Assembly: GCF_046719735.1 (NCBI RefSeq)
Contig: NZ_JAUTWQ010000011.1
Span: forward strand, 171,079-235,078
DNA length: 64,000 nucleotides
Direction: 5' to 3'
DNA from: Halobacillus_B rhizosphaerae
GTDB taxonomy: Bacteria; Bacillota; Bacilli; Bacillales; Halobacillaceae
Of the stretch, positions 31,902-39,539 are shown piece after piece. Every line of letters starts with the position of its first letter. Within the stretch, counting starts at the first letter, position 1. Both the position numbers and the translations under genes were made by a program. The notes beneath the pieces were generated by a model that had not been told where the DNA came from, did not search any database, and was given only the letters and a program-made list of their open reading frames with translations.

Positions 31902-32834
31902 ATGCCAAGGTACAACAAAGGTTTATTTATTTATAATGGGAATGCGGGAAGTGATGACTTAGAAGCCAAACTTTCTCAAACATTACCGATCTTAACGCAG
32001 GAAGTGAAGGAATTAAGTGTTTTGCAGACAAAGTCGCTGGAAGAATTAAAACAAGTATGTTCCAGTCGCGCCCGGGAGGTGGATGTGCTGTTCATTCTTG
32101 GGGGAGACGGGACTATTCACGAGTGTATTAACAGTCTAGCAGAAATGGATAACCTTCCTGTCATAGGAATCCTTCCAGGAGGTACTTGTAATGACTTCAG
32201 CCGGATCCTGGATATTCCTCAAAACATGGAGCAAGCAGCAAGAGCCATTATTCAAGGAAAAGAACATACCATAGATGCAGGAAAAACAAACGCCGGATAC
32301 TTTCTTAATTTCTGGGGCATTGGTCTAGTGACTCAAACTTCCTTTAATATCGATAAAGATCAAAAGAGTAAATTTGGCGTGCTCAGCTATTTTATTAGTG
32401 CATTAAAAACGATGAACCAGGCAGAGCCTTTCTCATTTAAACTGAAGGTGGACGAGGAGGAAATTTCGGGTGAAGCGGTCATGATATTAGTCTTAAATGG
32501 TCAATTTATTGGAACGCGAGAAATTCCTATTCCTTCGATTAATCTTCAGGATGGAAAATTTGACGTGTTAATTGTTAAGAACTCAAATCTTACTGTATTT
32601 AGAGAGTTATTAATGATGGGGCAGCCCGGAGCGGAAAATCGTAATTTTCAGGAGCTTTCTCATATGCAGGGACAGCGGATAGAAATCGAAGCAAATCCTA
32701 GTCAAGATGTGGATATGGACGGTGAAATTAAAGGGGAAGCACCTTCCTCCATTGAAGTGCTGTCGAATCATTTTACTTTTTTAGGTGGCGGTACCAATGC
32801 CTTGCAGTTAGGGGGAAGAGAAGAAGGGCAGTAA
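31902..32834 (+). CDS. Diacylglycerol kinase-like lipid kinase (YegS/BmrU family)
   Basis: The 310-residue protein has the catalytic FILGGDGTIHECIN and nucleotide-binding LPGGTCNDFSR motifs of the DAGK_cat family, plus the C-terminal beta domain with VDMDGEIKGE. Members phosphorylate diacylglycerol, phosphatidylglycerol or other lipid alcohols with ATP at the membrane. It resembles B. subtilis BmrU/YtlR rather than DgkB, the housekeeping enzyme, but this is a judgement by eye. The start is ATG 31902 after AAAGGAAGAGG; an open frame continues upstream to 31803 without a binding site. Confidence 0.85.
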   Translation: MPRYNKGLFIYNGNAGSDDLEAKLSQTLPILTQEVKELSVLQTKSLEELKQVCSSRAREVDVLFILGGDGTIHECINSLAEMDNLPVIGILPGGTCNDFSRILDIPQNMEQAARAIIQGKEHTIDAGKTNAGYFLNFWGIGLVTQTSFNIDKDQKSKFGVLSYFISALKTMNQAEPFSFKLKVDEEEISGEAVMILVLNGQFIGTREIPIPSINLQDGKFDVLIVKNSNLTVFRELLMMGQPGAENRNFQELSHMQGQRIEIEANPSQDVDMDGEIKGEAPSSIEVLSNHFTFLGGGTNALQLGGREEGQ

Positions 32835-32905
32835 TCCACGCTGCATTAGAACGAACAGCAGGAAGAATGAACGTGAAATAATTCAAATGACAAAAGCGGC
32901 ATCCT

Positions 32906-33085
32906 ATGACTTGCCTTGATCCCCCGGAAGAAAGCAGCAACTGCGTTCTTCCGGGGGATTATTTCATATTCGCTGATAGCGAAAGTGAAGTTGAAGCGGT
33001 TCCGGATCATACTCAGCAATGGTACCGATTTTATGGAAAAGGTCTCCGCTTGTTAGCGATTAGGACTAAAGGCTATTTATATTAG
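32906..33085 (+). CDS. Possible 59-residue protein or gene remnant
   Basis: An open frame from ATG 32906 encodes 59 residues with a coding-like composition, including DYFIFADSESEVEAVP and QQWYRFYGKGLRLLAIRT, but it has no good ribosome binding site. Its first third overlaps a perfect 14-bp hairpin (32919-32959) that works as the terminator of the lipid kinase gene. No family is recognised. It may be the 3' part of a decayed gene or chance. Confidence 0.2.
   Translation: MTCLDPPEESSNCVLPGDYFIFADSESEVEAVPDHTQQWYRFYGKGLRLLAIRTKGYLY
32919..32962 (+). terminator. Stem-loop terminator after the lipid kinase gene
   Basis: A perfect 14-bp stem, ATCCCCCGGAAGAA with TTCTTCCGGGGGAT, has a 13-base loop and is followed by TATTTCAT, a modest T-rich tail. 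Confidence 0.7.
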
Positions 33086-33552
33086 CAAAAATGAATGAAA
33101 AACCTTGGAGGAACACCAGATGGATATTGGATTTCCAAAGTCATCCATTAAGTGAAAGATAGGGGGATATTTACTTATTTTACCTATGAGATATTTCGAC
33201 AAAAAGCATGCCCTGTTATACTTCATGGAAAGAGAAGGAAGGAAAATTATTAAATGACCTCCCCCTGTGATAAGTCCTGTCCTTCTCTTTCTCCTCTATA
33301 GCTTCAACCTATCCCCCTAATAATTGAAACCTTTCTAAGCTGCAAATTTTAAAGTTACTTGTACTTTGGAGGTCTGCTAGTACCTCTATGTTCCAATTTA
33401 CTCTGTTTTTAAACGGCCCTTTAATTGAATCCTGTACCATTTCGTCAATTTTACACTTAAAACTATTTTTATCGACAAGAAGGATTTTCCATATTATTTA
33501 CAGAAATAGTTGTCGAACCCATGGTTGGAGAATAGGGAGAGGAGAGTAAACG
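33086..33552. other. Long intergenic region before the VOC gene
   Basis: No homologous gene or stable RNA structure is seen in this A/T-rich stretch of about 470 bases. Short frames at 33090 and 33130 lack support. The last 20 bases hold the GGGAGAGGAGAG binding site of the next gene. Confidence 0.45.
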
Positions 33553-33933
33553 ATGGAACAAACATTAAAAGCTGGAGTTCATGGAGTTTTCATTCATACG
33601 AAGAACTTAAAGAGGTCGGCCGCCTGGTATAGCTGGCTGCTGAATCTTCCTTTTGAAGACGAGAAAGTGGAATCACCAGTCTATACGCTTCCGCTGAAGG
33701 AAGGAGTTTATTTAACGATCGACGATCATTGCAACGATCCTCATTATAAATTTGAAAAAATTCATACGCCGGTATTTAATTTTCTGTCCAATGATTTAAA
33801 GAAGACGTATGCCGACTTGACAGCTCAGGGGGTTACTGTGGTGAGGGAAATGGAAGAACACGGTGCCTTTGGCTGGTTTAATATTGAAGATCCGGATGGC
33901 CATGCTGTGATGGTTTGCGGGGAAGTTTCATAA
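33553..33933 (+). CDS. VOC-family (glyoxalase/bleomycin-resistance fold) protein
   Basis: The 126-residue protein has two beta-alpha-beta-beta-beta repeats: GVFIHTKNLKRSAAWYSWLLNLPF at the start and a second half ending in FGWFNIEDPDGHAVMVCGE, where EDPDGH is the family C-terminal metal-ligand region. Members isomerise, dioxygenate or bind small molecules; the substrate is unknown. It is preceded by GGGAGAGGAG and ends inside a bidirectional terminator. Confidence 0.85.
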   Translation: MEQTLKAGVHGVFIHTKNLKRSAAWYSWLLNLPFEDEKVESPVYTLPLKEGVYLTIDDHCNDPHYKFEKIHTPVFNFLSNDLKKTYADLTAQGVTVVREMEEHGAFGWFNIEDPDGHAVMVCGEVS

Positions 33934-33968
33934 GAAAGAGCCGTCGTGCTGCAAACGGCTCTTTCTTA
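33931..33968. terminator. Bidirectional terminator containing two stop codons
   Basis: A perfect 14-bp inverted repeat, TAAGAAAGAGCCGT with its complement at 33955-33968, begins with the stop codon of the VOC gene on one strand and of the methyltransferase gene on the other. Confidence 0.88.
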
Positions 33969-34589
33969 TTTCTTACATAAAGCGATTCCTAGTGGATAAT
34001 AAACCCCTTCTCTGCGAGGTTCAATAAGAACACCCTTCTGGTAATAGAATTCACAAGCTGAATAAGGCTTGAATAATTCATGAAATTCCTCTGGCTTAAG
34101 CTGGTGCACGTGAAAAGGGGAACCACAATCAATGCCGCGTCCTTCTCCAAACGGTGTGGAAACGAGGAGCGTACCTCCCTTGTTCAACAAACGATAATAA
34201 TTATCCAACAGTGCTTTTTCTTCAGAAATATGCTCATAAGTTTCAAAACTCACGATCACATCAAAAGTTCCGAGTTTATCGACCAGCGCCGGTTCAATGG
34301 CATCTGCTGCTTCAAATCGTGATTTAGGATGGTAATAGGCCCCTCTCGCATAGGTGATAATGTCTGGATCGATATCTACCCCGACGATTTCGTCGATATC
34401 CTCTTTACACTGCTTTGCTATCATATGGGTTCCATAGCCTGATCCACAGGAAAGGTCCAGAACTCTACCTCGCATATAATGAAGAGCGAACTGGTATCTT
34501 GCTATATGTTCCAGGAGAAGATTATTAGTAGGTTTCATAAAAGCAGGAATTACTCGTTCTCCAGTATCTTCTACCAATTTTCGTGTCAC
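33966..34589 (-). CDS. Class I SAM-dependent methyltransferase
   Basis: The 207-residue protein has motif I VLDLSCGSGYGTHMIA near residue 43, the acidic loop EIVGVDIDPDI and the post-motif FDVIVSFETYEH, so it is a class I methyltransferase of the Methyltransf_11/23 type. It begins at a GTG with a weak upstream site. The N terminus (TGERVIPAFMKPTNNLLLEHIARY) is shared by a group of bacillar methyltransferases of unknown substrate. It converges on the VOC gene. Confidence 0.82.
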   Translation of the reverse strand: MTRKLVEDTGERVIPAFMKPTNNLLLEHIARYQFALHYMRGRVLDLSCGSGYGTHMIAKQCKEDIDEIVGVDIDPDIITYARGAYYHPKSRFEAADAIEPALVDKLGTFDVIVSFETYEHISEEKALLDNYYRLLNKGGTLLVSTPFGEGRGIDCGSPFHVHQLKPEEFHELFKPYSACEFYYQKGVLIEPRREGVYYPLGIALCKK

Positions 34590-34772
34590 CGCTTTCTATG
34601 TGATAAAATAGAGAATCGTACTAATTAAATTATGACACACTTTAAATCATATACCAAAGTTGAAAGACAACGAGGTAAGAACCTGGAATTTACTAAGAGT
34701 AGCCAGGAAAGGCATGCAGAACAATCTTTTAAACTTTTGACTATCAACTACTAAGAAAGGGGTGCGAAGGTG

Positions 34773-35237
34773 ATGAATGAACAAGAATTATACCTTAAGA
34801 AAAAGCAGGATCCTTCTTTAAAGCTTTTTGTTGTTTTATCGAAAGCACAGCGATCCATTTCTGATTTAGTGAAGGACGACATACAGCGGTATAATTTGAA
34901 TCCTACTGAATTTGGAGTCCTCGAGCTGTTGTATCATCAGGGAGATCAGCCACTTCAAAAAATAGGTGAAAAGATACTTCTTGCAAGCGGAAGCATTACG
35001 TATGTAGTAGACAAATTAGAGAAAAAAGAATACTTAGTGCGCCTCCCTCACCCAGAAGATCGCAGGATTACCTTTGCTTCCATTACCGAAAAAGGAAGAG
35101 AGCTGTTAAACGGAATCTTCCCTGATCATTGGAAGCAAATCGAAGCTATTACCGCAGGACTTTCTGATGATGAAAAGAACCAGGCTATTCAGCTGCTGAA
35201 AAAACTCGGCATGTATGCGGAAGAACAAAAAGGGTAG
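34773..35237 (+). CDS. MarR-family transcriptional regulator
   Basis: The 154-residue protein has the MarR winged helix-turn-helix, with LNPTEFGVLELLYHQGDQPLQKIGEKILLASGSITYVVDKLE and the wing sequence LVRLPHPEDRRITFASITEKG. These regulators act as dimers and usually repress nearby transport or stress genes until a phenolic or oxidant ligand binds. The next genes downstream are a small frame and an ABC-F gene, which makes a drug-related role plausible but unproven. The start is ATG 34773 with AAAGGGG upstream. Confidence 0.88.
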   Translation: MNEQELYLKKKQDPSLKLFVVLSKAQRSISDLVKDDIQRYNLNPTEFGVLELLYHQGDQPLQKIGEKILLASGSITYVVDKLEKKEYLVRLPHPEDRRITFASITEKGRELLNGIFPDHWKQIEAITAGLSDDEKNQAIQLLKKLGMYAEEQKG

Positions 35238-35297
35238 CAAATTTTCTGAATTCAAGTTATACTGTAACTAATTCTAAAGGAAAAAGGGGGTATAAAG

Positions 35298-35405
35298 ATG
35301 ATACACACGCACGTGATTGATCAGCAGAAGTTATATTTCATCCGTGCAATTTTTCATGAATCAACTGTTTTAGGGACAGGTCTGTCCAATTTTACAGTTG
35401 AATAG
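35298..35405 (+). CDS. Leader peptide of the ABC-F gene (35 residues)
   Basis: An ATG at 35298 with AAGGGGG eight bases upstream opens a 35-codon frame (MIHTHVIDQQKLYFIRAIF...). Its last dozen codons are inside a hairpin formed by TCAACTGT (35361-35368) with ACAGTTGA (35394-35401), with an inner GGACAG/CTGTCC stem. An intrinsic terminator follows at 35462-35493 and the ABC-F gene starts 142 bases after the stop. This is the arrangement of ribosome-stalling attenuators of ABC-F resistance genes, so the peptide is likely regulatory rather than functional on its own. Confidence 0.5.
   Translation: MIHTHVIDQQKLYFIRAIFHESTVLGTGLSNFTVE
35361..35401 (+). promoter_or_regulatory. Leader hairpin overlapping the end of the leader ORF
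   Basis: Outer arms TCAACTGT and ACAGTTGA (8 bp) and inner arms GGACAG and CTGTCC (6 bp) form a stem that a ribosome translating the leader would open. No T-run follows, so it is not itself a terminator. Confidence 0.55.
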
Positions 35406-35461
35406 TGAACAATGTGTAGCGTCTTATACCTGAACAAAATGTGATATTTTTTATCATTTCA

Positions 35462-35493
35462 AGTCAGAGGTAACTAGACCTCTGGCTTTTTTT
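35462..35493 (+). terminator. Intrinsic terminator in the ABC-F leader
   Basis: Arms AGTCAGAGGT (35462-35471) and ACCTCTGGCT (35478-35487), with one G-U pair, are followed by seven T residues. The leader segment AGGTCT (35378-35383) is complementary to AGACCT in the 3' arm and could serve in an alternative antiterminator. Confidence 0.8.
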
Positions 35494-35546
35494 GTCTTTC
35501 TGTTCAGTCTGGACGGAAACTTTTGAACCTTTAGGAGGAACTTTTT

Positions 35547-37403
35547 ATGCTTATTACGTTAAAAAACATATATAAAATCATTGGTGGAGATGAACTATTC
35601 GAATCATTGAACTTTGAGCTTAAGCCCGGCCAGAAAACGGGGCTTGTCGGCCGCAATGGCAGCGGCAAATCTACCCTGTTCCGGATATTGACGAAAGAGG
35701 AACCAGTCGATGGCGGGGACATTTTTATTCAAAAAGGGTTGACCATTGGTTACCTGAAACAAATTCCTGAAGAAGGAAGTCAGACAGGCTATGAATACTT
35801 GCAATCCGCATTCGACTCTCTGTTAAAGATGCTTCAGGATATGAAACAGCTGGAAGCAGCCATGGTCGATCCTGAACAGATGGATGCTGCCCTTAAGAAA
35901 TACGGGGAGCTGCAAGAATGCTTTACCAGAGAAGGCGGCTATGAAATGGATGCGTTGATTGACCAGGTGGCTAATGGATTACAGATCAAGCCTTTGCTTA
36001 ACCAGTCATTCGCTGATTTCAGCGGGGGCGAAAAGACAAAGCTGGGTCTGGCAAAAATTTTGCTGGAAAAGCCCGATGTCCTGTTACTTGATGAGCCTAC
36101 TAACCATTTAGATCTGCAGGCCATAGAGTGGCTGGAAAGATACATTCAACAATATAACGGTGCAGTCTGCATGGTTTCTCATGATCGATCCTTCCTTGAT
36201 CATACGGTAACAGAAATTATGGAATTGGAATCCGGAGAGATTGATTGTTTTCAAGGAAACTATTCTTCCTATGAAAAGCAGAAAGAAGAGAAATTAATAG
36301 CTGAATTTCATCAATATCAAGAACAGCAAAAGAAGATTAAAAAAATGAAAGAAGCAATCAAACGGCTTCGACAATGGGCTAATGAAGCCAATCCACCTAA
36401 CCCTAAACTTTTTAAGAAAGCGAAAAGTATGGAAAAGGCGCTAGCACGGATGGAAAAGATGGATAAACCAGTCATCGATCCAAAAACGATGAACTTGTCC
36501 CTGGATGCCAGCAGTCGTACTGGCAAAGATGTTCTCGTTGCGGAGGGGGTCACTAAATCTTACGGATCCCGCATGATTTTATCTGGAGTAGATGTTCATA
36601 TTCGCTACAAAGAACGGCTGGCGCTTGTCGGGGGAAACGGCTGCGGAAAATCCACGCTGCTGCGTCTGCTGCTAGCTCAGGAAGCACCTGATAGTGGGGT
36701 TGTTAAGATCGGTCCTTCCGTGGAGTTCGGCTACCTGCCTCAGAACCCTCTCCAAGAAGCGGACCCGGATCAAAGGATGATTGACTACTTTAGAACTCAT
36801 ATCCGGGTTACAGAGGGGGAGGCCCGTCATCAACTGGCAGCTTTCATGTTCTATGGCTATGATGTGTTCAAAAAGATTTCTCATCTGAGCGGGGGAGAAC
36901 GAATGCGGCTTAAGCTTGCCGTATTTATGCATCAGGGAATTAATGTGCTGGTGCTTGATGAACCTACCAATCACTTGGATATAGAATCTCAGGAAGTGCT
37001 GGAAGAAGCCATTCGGGGATTCGAAGGGACGGTGGTTGGAGTTTCCCATGATCGTTATTTTCTCAATCAGTGTTTTACCCATACGTCCTATATGGTGAAG
37101 GGTAAGCTCCACCGTTATATTGGCACTTACAATGAAACAAGACACCACTGGGATAAATGGCTTGAACAGGAGCAGCGAGAGTTGGAGTATGAAAAAGCTT
37201 CGACGAAAGAGAAGCCAACACCACCTATCCAAAAAGAGAAAACAACGGAAGAACAAATTGAATCATTAGAAACGCAGCTTTCCGAGCTTAATAAAGAGAT
37301 CCAGGCAGCTAAAGGAATGGAGCTGGAAGGTCTGCACCAGCAAAAGGAGCGGCTGGCCCAGCAAGTGGAACAGCTTTATGAGGAGTGGATGGATAAATCA
37401 TAG
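35547..37403 (+). CDS. ABC-F family ribosome-associated ATPase, probable antibiotic target-protection protein
   Basis: The 618-residue protein carries two ATPase domains and no membrane segment. Walker A motifs are GRNGSGKST near residue 35 and GGNGCGKST near 361; signatures are FSGGEKTKLGL and LSGGERMRL; both Walker B motifs read DEPTNHLD. A charged linker of about 85 residues (about 240-325), rich in Lys, Arg and Gln, is the P-site tRNA interaction motif of ABC-F proteins, and a coiled C-terminal extension follows residue 545. ABC-F proteins relieve ribosome stalling or displace ribosome-targeting antibiotics. The attenuator-like leader favours the resistance type. The start has TTAGGAGGA upstream. 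Confidence 0.93.
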   Translation: MLITLKNIYKIIGGDELFESLNFELKPGQKTGLVGRNGSGKSTLFRILTKEEPVDGGDIFIQKGLTIGYLKQIPEEGSQTGYEYLQSAFDSLLKMLQDMKQLEAAMVDPEQMDAALKKYGELQECFTREGGYEMDALIDQVANGLQIKPLLNQSFADFSGGEKTKLGLAKILLEKPDVLLLDEPTNHLDLQAIEWLERYIQQYNGAVCMVSHDRSFLDHTVTEIMELESGEIDCFQGNYSSYEKQKEEKLIAEFHQYQEQQKKIKKMKEAIKRLRQWANEANPPNPKLFKKAKSMEKALARMEKMDKPVIDPKTMNLSLDASSRTGKDVLVAEGVTKSYGSRMILSGVDVHIRYKERLALVGGNGCGKSTLLRLLLAQEAPDSGVVKIGPSVEFGYLPQNPLQEADPDQRMIDYFRTHIRVTEGEARHQLAAFMFYGYDVFKKISHLSGGERMRLKLAVFMHQGINVLVLDEPTNHLDIESQEVLEEAIRGFEGTVVGVSHDRYFLNQCFTHTSYMVKGKLHRYIGTYNETRHHWDKWLEQEQRELEYEKASTKEKPTPPIQKEKTTEEQIESLETQLSELNKEIQAAKGMELEGLHQQKERLAQQVEQLYEEWMDKS

Positions 37404-37436
37404 AAGCAGGCGGGGGTTTTCCTCGTCTGCTTTTTT
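37404..37436 (+). terminator. Intrinsic terminator after the ABC-F gene
   Basis: Arms AAGCAGGCGGGG and CCTCGTCTGCTT pair with G-U wobbles and are followed by six T residues. Confidence 0.75.
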
Positions 37437-37437
37437 C

Positions 37438-37536
37438 ATTCGAGGTTTTACCTTCCTCGGTGGAATTAACCGTGAAACCCCTGATTTATATGCTACGGAT
37501 CCTGCTGGAAAATTAATAAATTTTAGCAATTGGTAA
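37438..37536 (+). pseudogene. Remnant of a VOC-family gene (C-terminal end)
   Basis: The frame ending at the TAA at 37534-37536 encodes GINRETPDLYATDPAGKLIN followed by FSNW and a stop. The string DPAGKLINF matches the DPxGNxxEF end of glyoxalase-fold proteins. There is no start codon with a binding site and the upstream sequence is the ABC-F terminator, so this is best read as the 3' end of a decayed gene. Confidence 0.35.
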
Positions 37537-37606
37537 AAATTACTGGCACGCCAGGCATTCGTCATGAATAATATTTTAAAGAATATAAATTTTCTTATAA
37601 CTCCTG

Positions 37607-37635
37607 TTGACTTTTCTGCTCGATCATCTTATGAT
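37607..37635 (+). promoter_or_regulatory. Sigma-A promoter of the S-box/cysH transcript
   Basis: TTGACT (37607-37612), a 17-base spacer and TATGAT (37630-37635) lie 25 bases before the riboswitch. Confidence 0.85.
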
Positions 37636-37660
37636 AGTCATCATTAATCAAATATGATCA

Positions 37661-37824
37661 TTTCTTATCCAGAGAAGTGGAGGGATAGGCCCTTTGAAGC
37701 TTCGGCAACAGGTTCTTTTGAAACACTGTGCTAACTCCTACAGACCAATGTCTGGTAGATAAGAAGAGTCGATGACTATCTAAACTTAGTATCCTCTTCT
37801 TGTCCTCAAGAAGAGGATTTTTTA
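37661..37824 (+). promoter_or_regulatory. SAM-I (S-box) riboswitch with terminator
   Basis: The aptamer shows the S-box core: TTCTTATCCAGAG at the 5' side of P1, GGAGGGATAGGCCC, TGAAGC, CGGCAACAGG, GTGCTAACTCC, and closing TCTGGTAGATAAGAA. A terminator follows with a 12-bp stem, ATCCTCTTCTTG and CAAGAAGAGGAT (37791-37802 and 37807-37818), and six T residues. S-adenosylmethionine binding should terminate transcription before cysH. Confidence 0.95.
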
Positions 37825-37870
37825 TTGGTGAAATATTTTTATAGCTCTTGCAGCTAGGAGGGGAAGTAAT

Positions 37871-38599
37871 ATGACAACTAATAGCAGCGTCAGCTACGAT
37901 CATTTTACTGGCGATCCATTTAAGGGATGGGAACCGGAAGATGAAACAAAAGGTGCCACCACCATTTTACAATGGGCGTATGACAATTACGGTGATTCCG
38001 TAGTTTATGCCTGCAGCTTTGGTGCGGAAGGAATTGTCTTAATCGATTTGATTTCCAAGGTAAAAGAGGATGCAGAAATTGTATTTTTAGACACGGGGGT
38101 TCATTTTCCGGAAACCTATGATTTAATAGACCAAATGAAAGCTAAGTATCCTAAGCTCCGAATTCAGATGAAAAAGCCTGAATTAACGATTGGAGAGCAA
38201 GGGGAGAAATACGGACCTGCTTTATGGGAACGACAGCCGAATCAGTGCTGTTATATTAGGAAGGTTAAACCTTTGGAAGATGCGTTAACAGGTGTTCCAG
38301 CATGGATTTCCGGATTGCGGCGTGAACAGTCAGTCAGCCGAAGTAAAACAGACTTCGTGAATAAGGACGATCGCTTTAAGTCCCTGAAGGTATGCCCCCT
38401 TATTCACTGGACATGGGATGAAGTATGGTCTTATATCCGAGTAAACAGGTTGCCATACAACGAATTACATGATCAGGGGTATCCTAGCATCGGCTGCATG
38501 CCTTGTACATTTCCAACTGGAGATACTGAGGATTCGAGAGAAGGAAGATGGAGCGGTTTTGACAAAACGGAATGTGGATTGCACGGCGGGGGAATTTAA
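37871..38599 (+). CDS. cysH: Phosphoadenylyl/adenylyl-sulfate reductase
   Basis: The 242-residue protein has the PP-loop ACSFGAEGIVLIDL, the segment DTGVHFPETYDL, and the catalytic C-terminal ECGLHGGGI. The pair CC in QPNQCCYIRKV and the CMPC in GCMPCTF are the [4Fe-4S] ligands of the cysteine-rich subgroup, which uses APS as well as PAPS. It reduces activated sulfate to sulfite with thioredoxin. It heads the operon and is under S-box control. Sulfate adenylyltransferase, APS kinase and the sulfate permease, which follow cysH in B. subtilis, are not in this window. The start has AGGAGGGGAAGT upstream. Confidence 0.95.
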   Translation: MTTNSSVSYDHFTGDPFKGWEPEDETKGATTILQWAYDNYGDSVVYACSFGAEGIVLIDLISKVKEDAEIVFLDTGVHFPETYDLIDQMKAKYPKLRIQMKKPELTIGEQGEKYGPALWERQPNQCCYIRKVKPLEDALTGVPAWISGLRREQSVSRSKTDFVNKDDRFKSLKVCPLIHWTWDEVWSYIRVNRLPYNELHDQGYPSIGCMPCTFPTGDTEDSREGRWSGFDKTECGLHGGGI

Positions 38600-38752
38600 T
38601 TCCCCTTTCTGCTTTCTTACCGCTAATAGTAGATTTAAGGAAAAAACCCTGTAAATGATGAAGAAAATGGCTTGTTTACGGCATAGACTTTATGGATAGC
38701 TGTCTCAGCAAGTGGCTTGTTTAGGACTTAACAATGAGGATGAGGTGGAAGT

Positions 38753-39529
38753 ATGAGAAAAGTATATCTAGTAGGTGCTGGTCCGGGCGATCCGGATTTA
38801 ATAACAGTTAAAGGAATGAAAGCCATTCAGAAAGCGGATGTCATCCTTTATGATCGGTTAATTAATAAGGAACTTCTCGACTACAAGAAATCAGAAGCTG
38901 AATTGGTGTATTGTGGGAAAAGCCCAAATAATCATTCGTTAACCCAGGAGGACATCAACCGTTTACTTTGCAAATTTGCCAATCAAGGAAAAACCGTCAC
39001 CAGGTTGAAGGGCGGAGACCCGTTTATCTTCGGAAGAGGGGGAGAGGAAGCGGAAGAGCTCGCTCTTAAGAAGATCCCCTTCGAAATTGTACCAGGCATA
39101 TCTTCTGGATCAGCAGCTCCGGCTTATGCGGGTATTCCTCTGACTCACAGAGATTATAGTTCTTCTGTCGCTTTTGTATCGGGTGTCGCAAAAAATGATG
39201 CCGATGCAGAGGAATACTGGAAACATTTAGCGAAGAGTATGGATACACTTTGTATTTATATGGGAGTGAAACAGCTTCCGGATATTTGTGACAAGCTGAT
39301 CCGTCATGGCCGTTCTTCTGATACCCCGATTGCTCTTGTGCACTGGGGCACAACTAAAGTTCAGGAAACGGTAACGGGGACGCTTTCGAATATTACTCAA
39401 GAAGCAAAACATTTGAAGAACCCATCCATGATTATCGTTGGGGAAGTGGTCAGGTTAAGAGAAAAGCTGCAATGGTTTGAGCAGTTAACATTGGAAGAAG
39501 ACTCATCGGCAAAAGCGGTGGTTGGATAG
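38753..39529 (+). CDS. sumT: Uroporphyrinogen-III C-methyltransferase
   Basis: The 258-residue enzyme begins VYLVGAGPGDPDLITVKG, contains RLKGGDPFIFGRGGEE and VPGISSGSAAPAYAGIPLTHRD, the motifs of SUMT/CobA enzymes. It methylates uroporphyrinogen III twice with SAM to precorrin-2, the first step of siroheme synthesis. It corresponds to B. subtilis YlnD. It follows cysH by 153 bases with no terminator between, and the next gene is 10 bases away, so these genes share an operon whose S-box senses the cosubstrate SAM. Confidence 0.95.
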   Translation: MRKVYLVGAGPGDPDLITVKGMKAIQKADVILYDRLINKELLDYKKSEAELVYCGKSPNNHSLTQEDINRLLCKFANQGKTVTRLKGGDPFIFGRGGEEAEELALKKIPFEIVPGISSGSAAPAYAGIPLTHRDYSSSVAFVSGVAKNDADAEEYWKHLAKSMDTLCIYMGVKQLPDICDKLIRHGRSSDTPIALVHWGTTKVQETVTGTLSNITQEAKHLKNPSMIIVGEVVRLREKLQWFEQLTLEEDSSAKAVVG

Positions 39530-39539
39530 GAGGTAAACA

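Noticed and set aside
36672..37256. 194-codon open frame on the minus strand
   Set aside because: It lies wholly inside the ABC-F coding region in antisense, has no binding site and no recognisable family.
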